64,000 nucleotides of DNA from Alkalicaulis satelles (GTDB taxonomy: Bacteria > Pseudomonadota > Alphaproteobacteria > Caulobacterales > Maricaulaceae). Position numbers and translations under genes: made by a program. Where the stretch lies: assembly GCF_008630495.1 (NCBI RefSeq), contig NZ_VWOJ01000001.1, positions 1,054,001 to 1,118,000 of the forward strand, given 5' to 3'. Under the pieces are notes generated by a model. It was not told the origin of the DNA, made no database searches, and saw only the letters and a program-made list of their open reading frames with translations. Below are positions 51,660-60,500 of this stretch, piece by piece. Positions within the stretch are counted from its first letter, which is position 1. Every line of letters begins with the position of its first letter.

Positions 51660-54017
51660 TTACTGATTGCGCGTGGGGGGGCCGCAGCGTCCTTCGCGTG
51701 TCAGGCTGGGGAGAACTTCGTTCGCAAACCGGCCCCCCATGTTAAAGCCCGCTTCCACGCTGAGGAACGACACAAGGTCGAGAGCGCCTACATGGGTGAC
51801 CTGATTAATGCTGCCTGCCGTATGGGCGGCGCCGGCGCGCAATCCGGCCTGGGCGCCCGCCCCTATGCCTGCAGACGCGCTATGATAGACGACGGTGTAG
51901 AGCAGGCAGCAGCCCAGCCCCTGGTCCGCATCATAGCCGTCCATGCAGGCCTTGGTGTCGCGGCTGAAGCTGAACAGGGCCCAGGCGCCGCTGGCGTAGG
52001 CCACGATGTATTCGGTGGTGGATTGGCCACCCAGCGCATTGCGTCCGAGCACCTCGCCGCCATCCGCGCGGACCCGCCACCATAGGGGGACGCCTTGCGC
52101 TGTCTCAGCCTGGAGCATGACCAGGGCGAAGCCTTCAGCCAGATCGGCTTCGGCGGCCAGGCGGGCGTCCTGGGGCCAGTGCGCCACATCGCTCGAGCGT
52201 CTGGCGATGGTCAGGTCGCGGCTGCGCTCCAGCGCGCCGAAATAGTCCGAACCCGGCTCGCCAAGGCCGAAATCCAGCTCGGCCTGCGTGTCCAGCACCC
52301 CGCGCGCCAGCGCTCCGGCCGGCCAGCTCACCAGACTGTCCCCGTCCAGCGCGGCGCCCGCCCATGGATTCATGAGGATGTCGATATAGGCCACGTTCTG
52401 ATCATCCTGCTCATCCCAGGCACGGTGCAGGGAGAGCACAAGAGGCCCGTCGCGATAGACATGGCGTCCGGCCGGGTTGCGGATGTCCTGATCAATCACG
52501 GTTTGCAGGTTCATCAGGAAGGGCAGATGGGTTTCGCTGAAGGGCTGGGCCTCATTCATGCGCAGCTCGCCGGTCGCCGCGTCGGTCAGTTCGAGCAGGT
52601 GCGCGCCATAGCGCAGACGCGCCGTTTCCGCTTCAAGCGCGGCCGCCAGCCGGTGAGCCGAGTGGGCGCCGCCCGCGCTGATCAACAAATCGCGGCGGAA
52701 ATTCATCCGGTGCGCCAGCCAGCGCAGGCTCTTGGACAGGTCCAGGCGCGGCGCCTCGCCGCTTGCATGCCGGTTGGCGAGCCGGTCGATCAGCCAGCGC
52801 TCCTCGGTGCGCGTCTCGCCGGATGGCTGTGTCCAGCTTACCGTCAGGATGATGCCGGTCAGTGCGCGCGTGGGCTGGTCTTCCGGGCCGCGGCTCGCCA
52901 GGTCGCTGCTGTCCTGCAAGAGATCGCCCAGCGTGCTGAACACGCCCGCCATGCCGCTTGAGTCCATTTGCAATATGCCGGCGTCAATGATCGCGCCGCG
53001 CAGGGTGACGGCGTGCGCGCCAGGGGGCGTGTCCCCGTTGAGGGTGGGCATAAAGAGCGTGCCGGCCTGGTTTTCGCTGAGCGCGCTGATATCCCCGAAC
53101 ATGGACAGGCTGACGGGGCGGTCAAACAGGGCCGCCACCGGCTGGCGCCAGGGCGTCATGAGAGAGTGCTGGCCCAGTCGGCCATTTTCGAGAATTTCCG
53201 CCGAAAGCGAAATCTCGACATAGTGAAGCCAGTCATCCGGCGCCGTTCCGGTGATCACCTCCTGCGGCTCAAGTCCCTCGGGCGCTTCGCCGGACAGTGC
53301 GGGGTGGGCCTCGGTCCAGGACATGCCCGGGCCCAGGCGGTAACGCACCCAGAAATAATCGCCTGAACTGATCCGGGCGCCAGGCTGGGTGATCAGATCA
53401 CTCAGACGTTCAGCGGTCTGTGTGACGGCCTCGTCCAGCGCGCCAGCTTCGCCCGGACCCAGGGCATTGGCGGCCGAGCGCGCGGCCGCGCGGTCCGCCC
53501 GGCTGCCCATCACAGCGATCAGTGCGTCTTCCAGCCGCTGCGTATCGGCGATAGCACGAGCAGGGCCACGCTCGCGCGTTGCTTCGTGTGCCAGAAGCCT
53601 GCCCAGCTCGCCGCCCGTCTCGTCGGTGCGCAGGATCTGGGCGTCATAACCGGCCATGTCCAGCAAGGTTATGAGCAGGAGGCTCTGATCGATCGCATTG
53701 CCCGCCTTTGCCGACAGGGTCGCCTGGGCGCCGCGCAGAATGCCGTCATAGGGTTCATAACGCACCTGTGCGGTGACGAAGCTGGCGATCTCGTGGCCGT
53801 CGAAATCGAGCCGCTCCACAGCAGGCAGGATGTCGAAAGCATCATCCTCGACCGCCGGACGCAGGGAGGCCATGCGATCGGCCGCTGCGTGCGCCTGACC
53901 GATCACATCGCGCAGCGTCTCCTCGCGCCGCTCCCGATCATCGTGTGCAGCGGCCATGGCGGCGGGCGCCGCCAGAGCGAAGCTCAACGCCAGCACCTTG
54001 ATAAAACACGCTCGCAT
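51660..54017 (-). CDS. Large secreted transglutaminase-like protein without catalytic Cys
   Basis: A 785-residue exported protein: signal peptide MRACFIKVLALSFALAAPAA, then mature chain. Residues about 85-135 (VRYEPYDGILRGAQATLSA followed by GNAIDQSLLLITLLDMAGYDAQILR) match the degenerate transglutaminase-like domain that occurs in large secreted proteins; the usual nucleophilic Cys position is occupied by a non-Cys residue (GNAIDQ). The remaining 600 residues are unassigned, with a Cys-containing C-terminal part (CMDGYDADQGLGCC). ATG at 54017 has GGGAGG upstream. It lies at the left end of the cluster of secreted proteins and 94 bases from the next gene on the same strand. Confidence 0.7.
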   Translation of the reverse strand: MRACFIKVLALSFALAAPAAMAAAHDDRERREETLRDVIGQAHAAADRMASLRPAVEDDAFDILPAVERLDFDGHEIASFVTAQVRYEPYDGILRGAQATLSAKAGNAIDQSLLLITLLDMAGYDAQILRTDETGGELGRLLAHEATRERGPARAIADTQRLEDALIAVMGSRADRAAARSAANALGPGEAGALDEAVTQTAERLSDLITQPGARISSGDYFWVRYRLGPGMSWTEAHPALSGEAPEGLEPQEVITGTAPDDWLHYVEISLSAEILENGRLGQHSLMTPWRQPVAALFDRPVSLSMFGDISALSENQAGTLFMPTLNGDTPPGAHAVTLRGAIIDAGILQMDSSGMAGVFSTLGDLLQDSSDLASRGPEDQPTRALTGIILTVSWTQPSGETRTEERWLIDRLANRHASGEAPRLDLSKSLRWLAHRMNFRRDLLISAGGAHSAHRLAAALEAETARLRYGAHLLELTDAATGELRMNEAQPFSETHLPFLMNLQTVIDQDIRNPAGRHVYRDGPLVLSLHRAWDEQDDQNVAYIDILMNPWAGAALDGDSLVSWPAGALARGVLDTQAELDFGLGEPGSDYFGALERSRDLTIARRSSDVAHWPQDARLAAEADLAEGFALVMLQAETAQGVPLWWRVRADGGEVLGRNALGGQSTTEYIVAYASGAWALFSFSRDTKACMDGYDADQGLGCCLLYTVVYHSASAGIGAGAQAGLRAGAAHTAGSINQVTHVGALDLVSFLSVEAGFNMGGRFANEVLPSLTREGRCGPPTRNQ

Positions 54018-54111
54018 TCAAACCTCCCACGCGCGGATAACCGGGTCATGATCGCCAAGCCCGAGGGCTGCGCACAGACCCGAACGGGTTTCAGCCTCTG
54101 TGAAGGCGCGC

Positions 54112-54630
54112 CTAGTCCTCGCGCGAGGGGGTCACGTCAAATTCGACCACCAGCGAGACCGTATTGGCGGGGTCGGGCTCGCGGAACATGGACGCCCGGT
54201 AGCCCAGAACGCCTTCATAGCGGCCGGTGATCCGGGGCTGGCCGCCATCAAGCTCGACGCGCTCCAGCACCAGGCCTTCGAGCGCGCTTTCATCGGTGAA
54301 GTGCGGCGTCATGCGCGCCTCTGGAAAATACATGGCGGTGGCGTCCAGCACTTCCTCGCCCATCAGGGAGAAGGTGATCGAAACGCTGCCCTCGACTTCA
54401 TAGCGCGGATTGCGGTGGGCCTGGACGGTCACCGAGTAGAACCCGGGCGAATCCTGGCGGAAATTGACCGTCTTGCTGTCCTCGCCCTGCAGCACATGCC
54501 ACTGGCGCGGCTCGCCATCCAGGGATCCGCTCACATCATCCGCAAGCGCCGGCGCAGCGGCCAGTGCAAGGCCCGGAAGGGCGGCCAGCAACAGGGTTTT
54601 GTGGCGGGGCAAGGCGGCCGGCATGGACAT
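54112..54630 (-). CDS. Secreted protein of unknown function
   Basis: A 172-residue exported protein with signal peptide (TLLLAALPGLALAAAPALA) and a beta-rich mature domain without Cys. I do not recognise the family. The open frame extends another 1.2 kb upstream, but that stretch is antisense to the next gene. ATG at 54630 has GGAG eight bases upstream and directly precedes the signal peptide. Same strand as the 785-residue protein and probably cotranscribed. Confidence 0.7.
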   Translation of the reverse strand: MSMPAALPRHKTLLLAALPGLALAAAPALADDVSGSLDGEPRQWHVLQGEDSKTVNFRQDSPGFYSVTVQAHRNPRYEVEGSVSITFSLMGEEVLDATAMYFPEARMTPHFTDESALEGLVLERVELDGGQPRITGRYEGVLGYRASMFREPDPANTVSLVVEFDVTPSRED

Positions 54631-54804
54631 GGCGTTCTCCAGAGCAGGAATCTGAGGGGCTGATGTTTTTGAGCATTCCCACGATGGGGCCTGAATGCAA
54701 CGCCCAGCTAGACCCGTCCGGGTCTGGCGCCTGTTGCGCAAGGCCGGTTTGCTGGGTTTGAGAGACTTCAACCGTTTGCATCTCTGCCCGGGAGACATCC
54801 GATT

Positions 54805-55599
54805 ATGACCTGGCTGAACACAGTCCTCGCCACCGCCCTGGGGCTGGCCGCCCTTGTCCTGACGCCCGCCATGGCGGCGGCCCAGTCCGGGCCCTGGCAG
54901 CACGCCAGGGAGCCGCGGGACCGGAGCCTGAGCTGCGACGCCCTGGAGACCGAGATCGGCGAGATCGACCGGTGGCGTGCAAGCCATCGTGACGGCCCGG
55001 GCGGCGGCGGCGTGGACGCGCGCCAGGGCGCTGCGGCCGCCGAGGTGGCGGCGCGGCGCACCGGCAATCGCCAGGCGAGCGGCATGATGCGTGATGCGCA
55101 ACGCATTTTCGGCGGCAACCCGCCGCGCAACCAGCGCGCCCGCAATCAAGGCCCGGACCCTGACCGTGTGGCCTTTGAGCGGCGTGATCATCTGATGGGG
55201 CTGTACCAGAACAGAGACTGCGCTGCGGCGCTGGACGAGATTGATCAGCCGGGCGCAGGACCTTGGCTGGCCCCGGTTCTGCCCCGGGATGCCGCACTGA
55301 GCTGCGACGCCCTGGAAGCCGAGATCGGCCATATTGACGTGTTCATCGAGCAGGAAACCGGGACCCGCCCGGCGGGCGCCGGTGTGGATGCCGACCAGGT
55401 GCTTGACGCTGGCCAGACAGCGGCCCGCCATACCCGCAATTACGAAACCAGCGGCGTTCTGGGCGATGCGCGCCGTGTGCTGGGCGCAGGCGGTTCTGCG
55501 CAACGCCAGCCGAGCGATGGCGGCGCCTGGCGCACAGATGTGGCCTATGACCGGCGTGACCATCTCATGGATTTGTTCGAACGCCGCGACTGCTGGTAG
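54805..55599 (+). CDS. Secreted protein with internal duplication
   Basis: A 264-residue exported protein: signal peptide to about residue 27, then two homologous units of about 105 residues. Unit 1 begins SLSCDALETEIGEID and ends ERRDHLMGLYQNRDC; unit 2 begins ALSCDALEAEIGHID and ends DRRDHLMDLFERRDC. Each has one Cys near the start and one at the end, suggesting one disulphide per unit. The RRDHLM element and an A-A-R-x-T-x-N helix are conserved in both. No known family recognised. Confidence 0.75.
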   Translation: MTWLNTVLATALGLAALVLTPAMAAAQSGPWQHAREPRDRSLSCDALETEIGEIDRWRASHRDGPGGGGVDARQGAAAAEVAARRTGNRQASGMMRDAQRIFGGNPPRNQRARNQGPDPDRVAFERRDHLMGLYQNRDCAAALDEIDQPGAGPWLAPVLPRDAALSCDALEAEIGHIDVFIEQETGTRPAGAGVDADQVLDAGQTAARHTRNYETSGVLGDARRVLGAGGSAQRQPSDGGAWRTDVAYDRRDHLMDLFERRDCW

Positions 55600-55653
55600 C
55601 CTGCCTCTGACTTTGCCGCCCTGCGGCCAACCCATCAAAACAAGGACGACGCC

Positions 55654-56034
55654 ATGCTTATTTCCGCCCTGGCCCTGATGCTGACTGCGCCTGATGCGCC
55701 CGCTGGAACCGGCACGCTGTGGCTGGACGGCCAAGCGATTCCCATGACGGTGAGCGGATGCGGGGTGGATACCGAAACAGCCAGCGCTTCGGGTGAAACG
55801 CCGGACGGGCAGTCGGTTTCCATCATGCTGATGCGCTGGCCGGGCATGCACTCCTTGTCGGTGACATATGACAACAGCCAGTGGGTGCATCGCGGTCCCG
55901 AGGACAGCGACGCCGCCCCGGACATTCGCCGCTGGAGTGATGACGGCGTGCTCAGCGCGGCGGGCGCCGCCGCCGTGTTTCCGCCCATTCGCGAGGATCA
56001 GATGGAGGTCCGTTTTGAGGGCCGCTGCCCCTGA
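55654..56034 (+). CDS. Small exported hypothetical protein
   Basis: A 126-residue protein with a short hydrophobic N-terminus (MLISALALMLTAPDAPAG) and two Cys (SGCGVD and RCP at the C-terminus), compatible with a single disulphide in a small beta domain. Unknown family. It follows the duplicated-unit protein by 54 bases on the same strand and is convergent with the FnIII-like protein 18 bases on. Confidence 0.6.
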   Translation: MLISALALMLTAPDAPAGTGTLWLDGQAIPMTVSGCGVDTETASASGETPDGQSVSIMLMRWPGMHSLSVTYDNSQWVHRGPEDSDAAPDIRRWSDDGVLSAAGAAAVFPPIREDQMEVRFEGRCP

Positions 56035-56052
56035 ACGGCGCTGTGATCACAC

Positions 56053-56673
56053 TCAGGGCCTGGCCTCTCCGGCGTCCGGCGGGGTCAGGTCCGTGTATGG
56101 CCCGAGACCGTTAAATCCGTCAGGCCCAGCGTCGAAGGGCGCGGTGTAGCGGCCCTCCTCACCGGCCAGTCCCTGGCCGAAGACCACCTGATAAATCCAC
56201 GCGGGCCGCTGGGGCAGAATGAAAGGGCGCTGCTGAGCGGCGCGGATGCGTGTGCCGCGGTCTTGCGCTGGGCCGGCATAGGCGGCCCTCACGCCGACGA
56301 ACGGACGGGTGTAGACCTGCGGATCCCAGTCAATCACATAGCGCTCGGTGGTTTCAGCCATGAAGTCTATCGGCTCGCGCACTTCGCGGAACGGCTCTGT
56401 ATCGCCGTCGCCTTCAAACCGGATGGCATAAACGCTCAAATTCTCCGGCGGAACGTCGCTGAGATGCAGATAGCTCAGCCGGGAGGCCGACATAAGCCGC
56501 GATGAACCAGCCCGCACCTCATAGCGGGAGGCGTTCACATTCTCCCAGCTAATCTCGATGAAGGCTTGTGGCGTCAGGCTCACGCCGGGCGAGCGGGCCT
56601 GCGCTGTTCCGGCAACCAGGCAGGCTGCGATCAGGCTTGTTTGCAGGCTCATCTGTATGCATGGGCGGTTCAT
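56053..56673 (-). CDS. Secreted protein with FnIII-like segment
   Basis: A 206-residue exported protein. After the signal peptide (QTSLIAACLVAGTAQA), residues about 35-100 show a fibronectin-III-like pattern (FIEISWENVNASRYEV, then LSVYAIRFEGDGDTEPF). The rest is unassigned. ATG at 56673 has AGGAG six bases upstream; the frame is open further, but without a plausible start. Part of the secreted-protein run. Confidence 0.65.
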   Translation of the reverse strand: MNRPCIQMSLQTSLIAACLVAGTAQARSPGVSLTPQAFIEISWENVNASRYEVRAGSSRLMSASRLSYLHLSDVPPENLSVYAIRFEGDGDTEPFREVREPIDFMAETTERYVIDWDPQVYTRPFVGVRAAYAGPAQDRGTRIRAAQQRPFILPQRPAWIYQVVFGQGLAGEEGRYTAPFDAGPDGFNGLGPYTDLTPPDAGEARP

Positions 56674-56756
56674 CAAGGTCTCCTGTGCGCGAACGCGCCG
56701 GCAAAGCGTCCGGCCCTGAAAAGGCCGGGCCCGGGGGTGAGCCATTGTGCTGGCGG

Positions 56757-57419
56757 TTACATATGCTCTTCGGTCGCCAGGGCCGAGAAATCGAGATTGA
56801 TCTGGGGGCAGAAGGTTTCGCCCATCACCCGCGCCTGCGAGTTCACGCGGTTGCCGCGCTGGTCGATGTCGTAGACATAGAGGCACGCCTCGCCGGACAC
56901 GCTGCCTGAAATCTCGATGCCGTCCCGGGTCCAGTTGAACGTGTCTATGGACACCGCCGGCTGGGAGAACAGGGTCTGGTATTGCAGCGCCGGCGAAGGC
57001 ACGTGGCTCGGCCATGTTTCAATAAAGGTCACGGACGACGACACGATATTGTCCGCTGATATGGCGTCCCGGCCGTCCTGGGTGAACTCGAACACAAGGT
57101 CGAGCTGGACGGCATTGTCGCCATAATAGCCCGTCGGGCTGTTGCGGATCGTCTCATTCTGACCAATCGCCAGAATCTTGATCTGCAAGGCGAGATTAGC
57201 CCCTTGCATCGCGACCGTGTAATGCGCGCCATCGAACAGATCGGCATTGGGGGGATTGGGCATCGGGATGCTGCCCTCATAGGCCATGTCCCCGATCACG
57301 CCAGAGACCGAGCCGGCTCTGGTCACGCCCTGGGACTGGGCGCTGGCGGCGCCCGCGAACAGGCAAAGGCCGAGCGCCAGCGCACTGGCGGCATGGAGGG
57401 AGGTGTATCCTTGTATCAT
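56757..57419 (-). CDS. Secreted protein of unknown function
   Basis: A 220-residue exported protein: signal peptide (AASALALGLCLFAGAASA) and a mature part predicted beta-rich, with two Cys (EACLYV and TFCPQ) near the C-terminus. No family recognised. Same direction as the FnIII-like protein downstream and the giant VWA protein upstream; the gaps of 83 and 105 bases permit cotranscription. Confidence 0.65.
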   Translation of the reverse strand: MIQGYTSLHAASALALGLCLFAGAASAQSQGVTRAGSVSGVIGDMAYEGSIPMPNPPNADLFDGAHYTVAMQGANLALQIKILAIGQNETIRNSPTGYYGDNAVQLDLVFEFTQDGRDAISADNIVSSSVTFIETWPSHVPSPALQYQTLFSQPAVSIDTFNWTRDGIEISGSVSGEACLYVYDIDQRGNRVNSQARVMGETFCPQINLDFSALATEEHM

Positions 57420-57524
57420 TGCAGATCTCCTGAGATGTCCTGTTAGAGCCGGGCGGCAGGCCAGGCCTGACAGGCCGCCACAGCCATGGCGGTGAGTGCG
57501 GAAGGATGGCGCAGACGCGCCTGT

Positions 57525-60500
57525 TCAAGGTGTGACGACTGTCAGGGTCTGGGGCTCGATGACGATCTCCCGGTCTTCCCGGCCGTCGATCTGGAGGATG
57601 TAGCGCCCGGCTTCGAGCTCAATCTCGTCCTCATCCACACGCCCCCGGGCGACCAGCGCCCCGGCAGCGTCGCGCACGGTGAATTCGGCGGCCAGCGCCC
57701 GGGCCAGCGCCTGTGACAGGCCATCGCCGTCGCGGGTGTCGAAATACACACCGCCGCCCATATCAGCCAGCCGCTCGAATTCATCGCGCAGATTGGCCTG
57801 GTCGATATGAAAGCCGACAATGTTCATCCGCACGTCCACGCCCGTTTCCAGCAGGCGTTCGAGTTCAGCCTCCACATCGCCCTCGCAGGTCTCTTCTCCG
57901 TCGGTGAACATCACCACCAGCTGACGCTCGCCCTGGAAGTTCTGGAGATCGCTGGAAACAGCAGCCAGCGACGCCGCCAGCGGCGTACGGGCCAGATTGA
58001 TCGCCTGGATGCCCTCGACAGCGGCCAGCACATCGGCGTGATTGCCGGCGGCAGGAGCGACCAGCAGTTCGGTCTCGCAGCTGCCCGGCGCAGTATGGCC
58101 AAAGGCTCTGAGCGCCACCGGCACGTCAGCAGGAATGCGCTCGGCGATAACGTCGCGCGCCACCGTGCGCGCGACCTCGATGCGCCGCCCGCCGGTCATG
58201 CGCCGGAGCATGGAGCCTGATGCGTCGAAGATCATATGGACCACCGATCCCGCAACAGCCGGTTCATCGCCGCTGACCACCGCAAGCGACCCAGGTTCGG
58301 GCGGATCGGTCCAGCCGGTTTCGGCCGAGATCAGGAACTCGGTCGGCTGGCGGATCTCGTGCATGGCCGCTTCGAGATTGCGCAGCAGGGCGGCGGTGCT
58401 GGCGCTGTAGCTGTAGCGGCCGCCCGCAGCCATGGCCCAGTTCATGATCAGGTCGCGCTCATGCAAAAGCTTGGCGGTGTCGGAGCCATAGTCGCCAGGA
58501 TTCATGCCGAGGGAGAATATTCGCGGACGTACGCGCTCCAGCATGGGCCAAAGATCGGTCCGGTGCGGAGTCAAAAGCTCGGCATCAGCGATCAGTATGA
58601 TGGCGCGCTCTCCCTCACGCCCGTCGAGCCGCCGTGCAGCGACCATAAGACCGGTTTCGGCGTCCGAGGTGGCGTTATCACGCGAGAAGCGCGGGGAATT
58701 GATATCCACGGCGGCGAGCGCCTGACTGAGTTGCACGCCATGCTCGGCCCAGCCATCGATCAGGGGCGGAAAGCCGATCGGGACGATATTGGCGACTTCC
58801 TGCTCCGGGATCAGGCCGTCGGCGAACTCGGCGAAGGCCCGGAAAATGGCGGGCCGGTGATCAATCAGGCTGCCCGACCCATCCCAGACGATGAATATGG
58901 AGCGCACCGGCTCTTCCAGCTCGATCCGGTATTCGCCGGGCGCAAGGCCGATGGCCGCGCCGCGGCGGTGGTCCGCCTCGTGTTCCCATACGATCTCAAT
59001 CTCGCCCTCCGGCCCGGTCAGACGGACCGCAGCACGATCACTCACACTCTCGTTCAGCGCGATCTCAAGCGTGTTCTCGCCATCGGGCACGGTGACGGTG
59101 TAAGCGCGCACATCGCCCACAGCCTCCAGCCGGCCCCGGCGGCCATCGCCCAGCGGCAGGGGCGATGACGCAGACGAGGCGGTGTCCACCTCGCCTTCGA
59201 AGGGCTGCGGCTCGGGTTCTTCGGGACCGTCATGGGTGTACCAGCCCCAATGGCCGAGAATGGAGCGGCGCGACTCAAGACCCTCCGCCTCATAGGCGGC
59301 GACATGCTCAGGCACGGTGAAGCGCCGGTCTGCGGCCTCAAATTCAAAGCGGACATAGCGCGTCATCACAGGCTCATCGAACACCAGACGGCCTTCGCCG
59401 CCGGACAGCTCGATCACACCTTTCTGGGTCCAGGGCCCAAGCGGGCTTGTGCTGGACACGCTCACCGGCACGCTTTGCGGGCCGTTGGCCGACTGGCTCT
59501 GACCGGTGCGCCACTCCAGGGTCTCCAGCCGCGCCAGCCGCTGTTGATGGAAACCGGCGACAATATCACGCCCCCGGCCCTGCCGTTGCTGCTCCCTCTG
59601 ATGGTGCAGCGGCGATCCCGAGGCGCGTTGCAGGGCGCCATGCAGGAGGGAGCGCCCAACGCGCTGGGCGCCGTCGGTCCAGACCACATGCCCGCCCAGT
59701 TCCGGCTGCAGCAGATTGGGGGTGTGACCTTCGCCCGGCATGCCCAGCGCCATGATAACGCCCGTGCCGGACCGTCTGCTGGCGCTTTCTCCGGCCCTGA
59801 CGGTCTGCCCCCAGTCACTCAGCGGCGTCACGCGCAGGTGGGTGGCGGTGACGGGCGTATCCAGCCTGAACACCTGCTGGCCGTCGCCGACATCCAGCTC
59901 CGTCGTCATCAGAGGCTGAAAATCCCGGCCATCGGCGGAAGCCTCCACGCGGACCCGCCGCCAGCGCTGCTCGCCAGAGAGCGATGAGGTCTGGTCGAAA
60001 ACCAGCGCGTGAATGTCCCCGCCACCGCCTGCCAGCTCGATCACCGGCAAGGCCTCACCCATCGGGCCATACCAGCGCAGGCCCGTGTCCCCGCCGACCG
60101 TGTTGTTGATCAGGTGGAAGGCGCGCTCTCTCGGCGCCGTATCTGCGGTGAACCGCGCGCCCAGCGCATCCCAAGCCAGGTTGACCAGTCCGGCGAGATC
60201 CTCGTCGATGCGGGTGTAATGGCCGCCGACCGGCTCGGCGTCGGGATCGGCCGTCAGGCGCAGTTCGGCGCTTGCGGCGCCCGCACGCGCCCACAGGGCG
60301 ATGGGTTCTCCTGCAGGAAGCCAGGCGGGCATGTCCACATCCACAGCGATCACGACGCTCCCGCCCGCCTCCAGCGGAGTTTCAGGCAGGTCGTAGGCAA
60401 GGCGCGCATCAGCCCGGCTGGCGGCGATCGCGAGATCGGGCAGGGCCGGTTCATCGCCGGTATTGACGATTTCCAGCTCCGCCGTCACGCGCTGGCGCTC

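Noticed and set aside
54631-55890. A long minus-strand open frame continuing upstream of the 172-residue secreted protein
   Set aside because: It is antisense to the duplicated-unit secreted protein, whose signal peptide and repeated Cys pattern are clear; the extension has no family resemblance and is a by-product of high GC.
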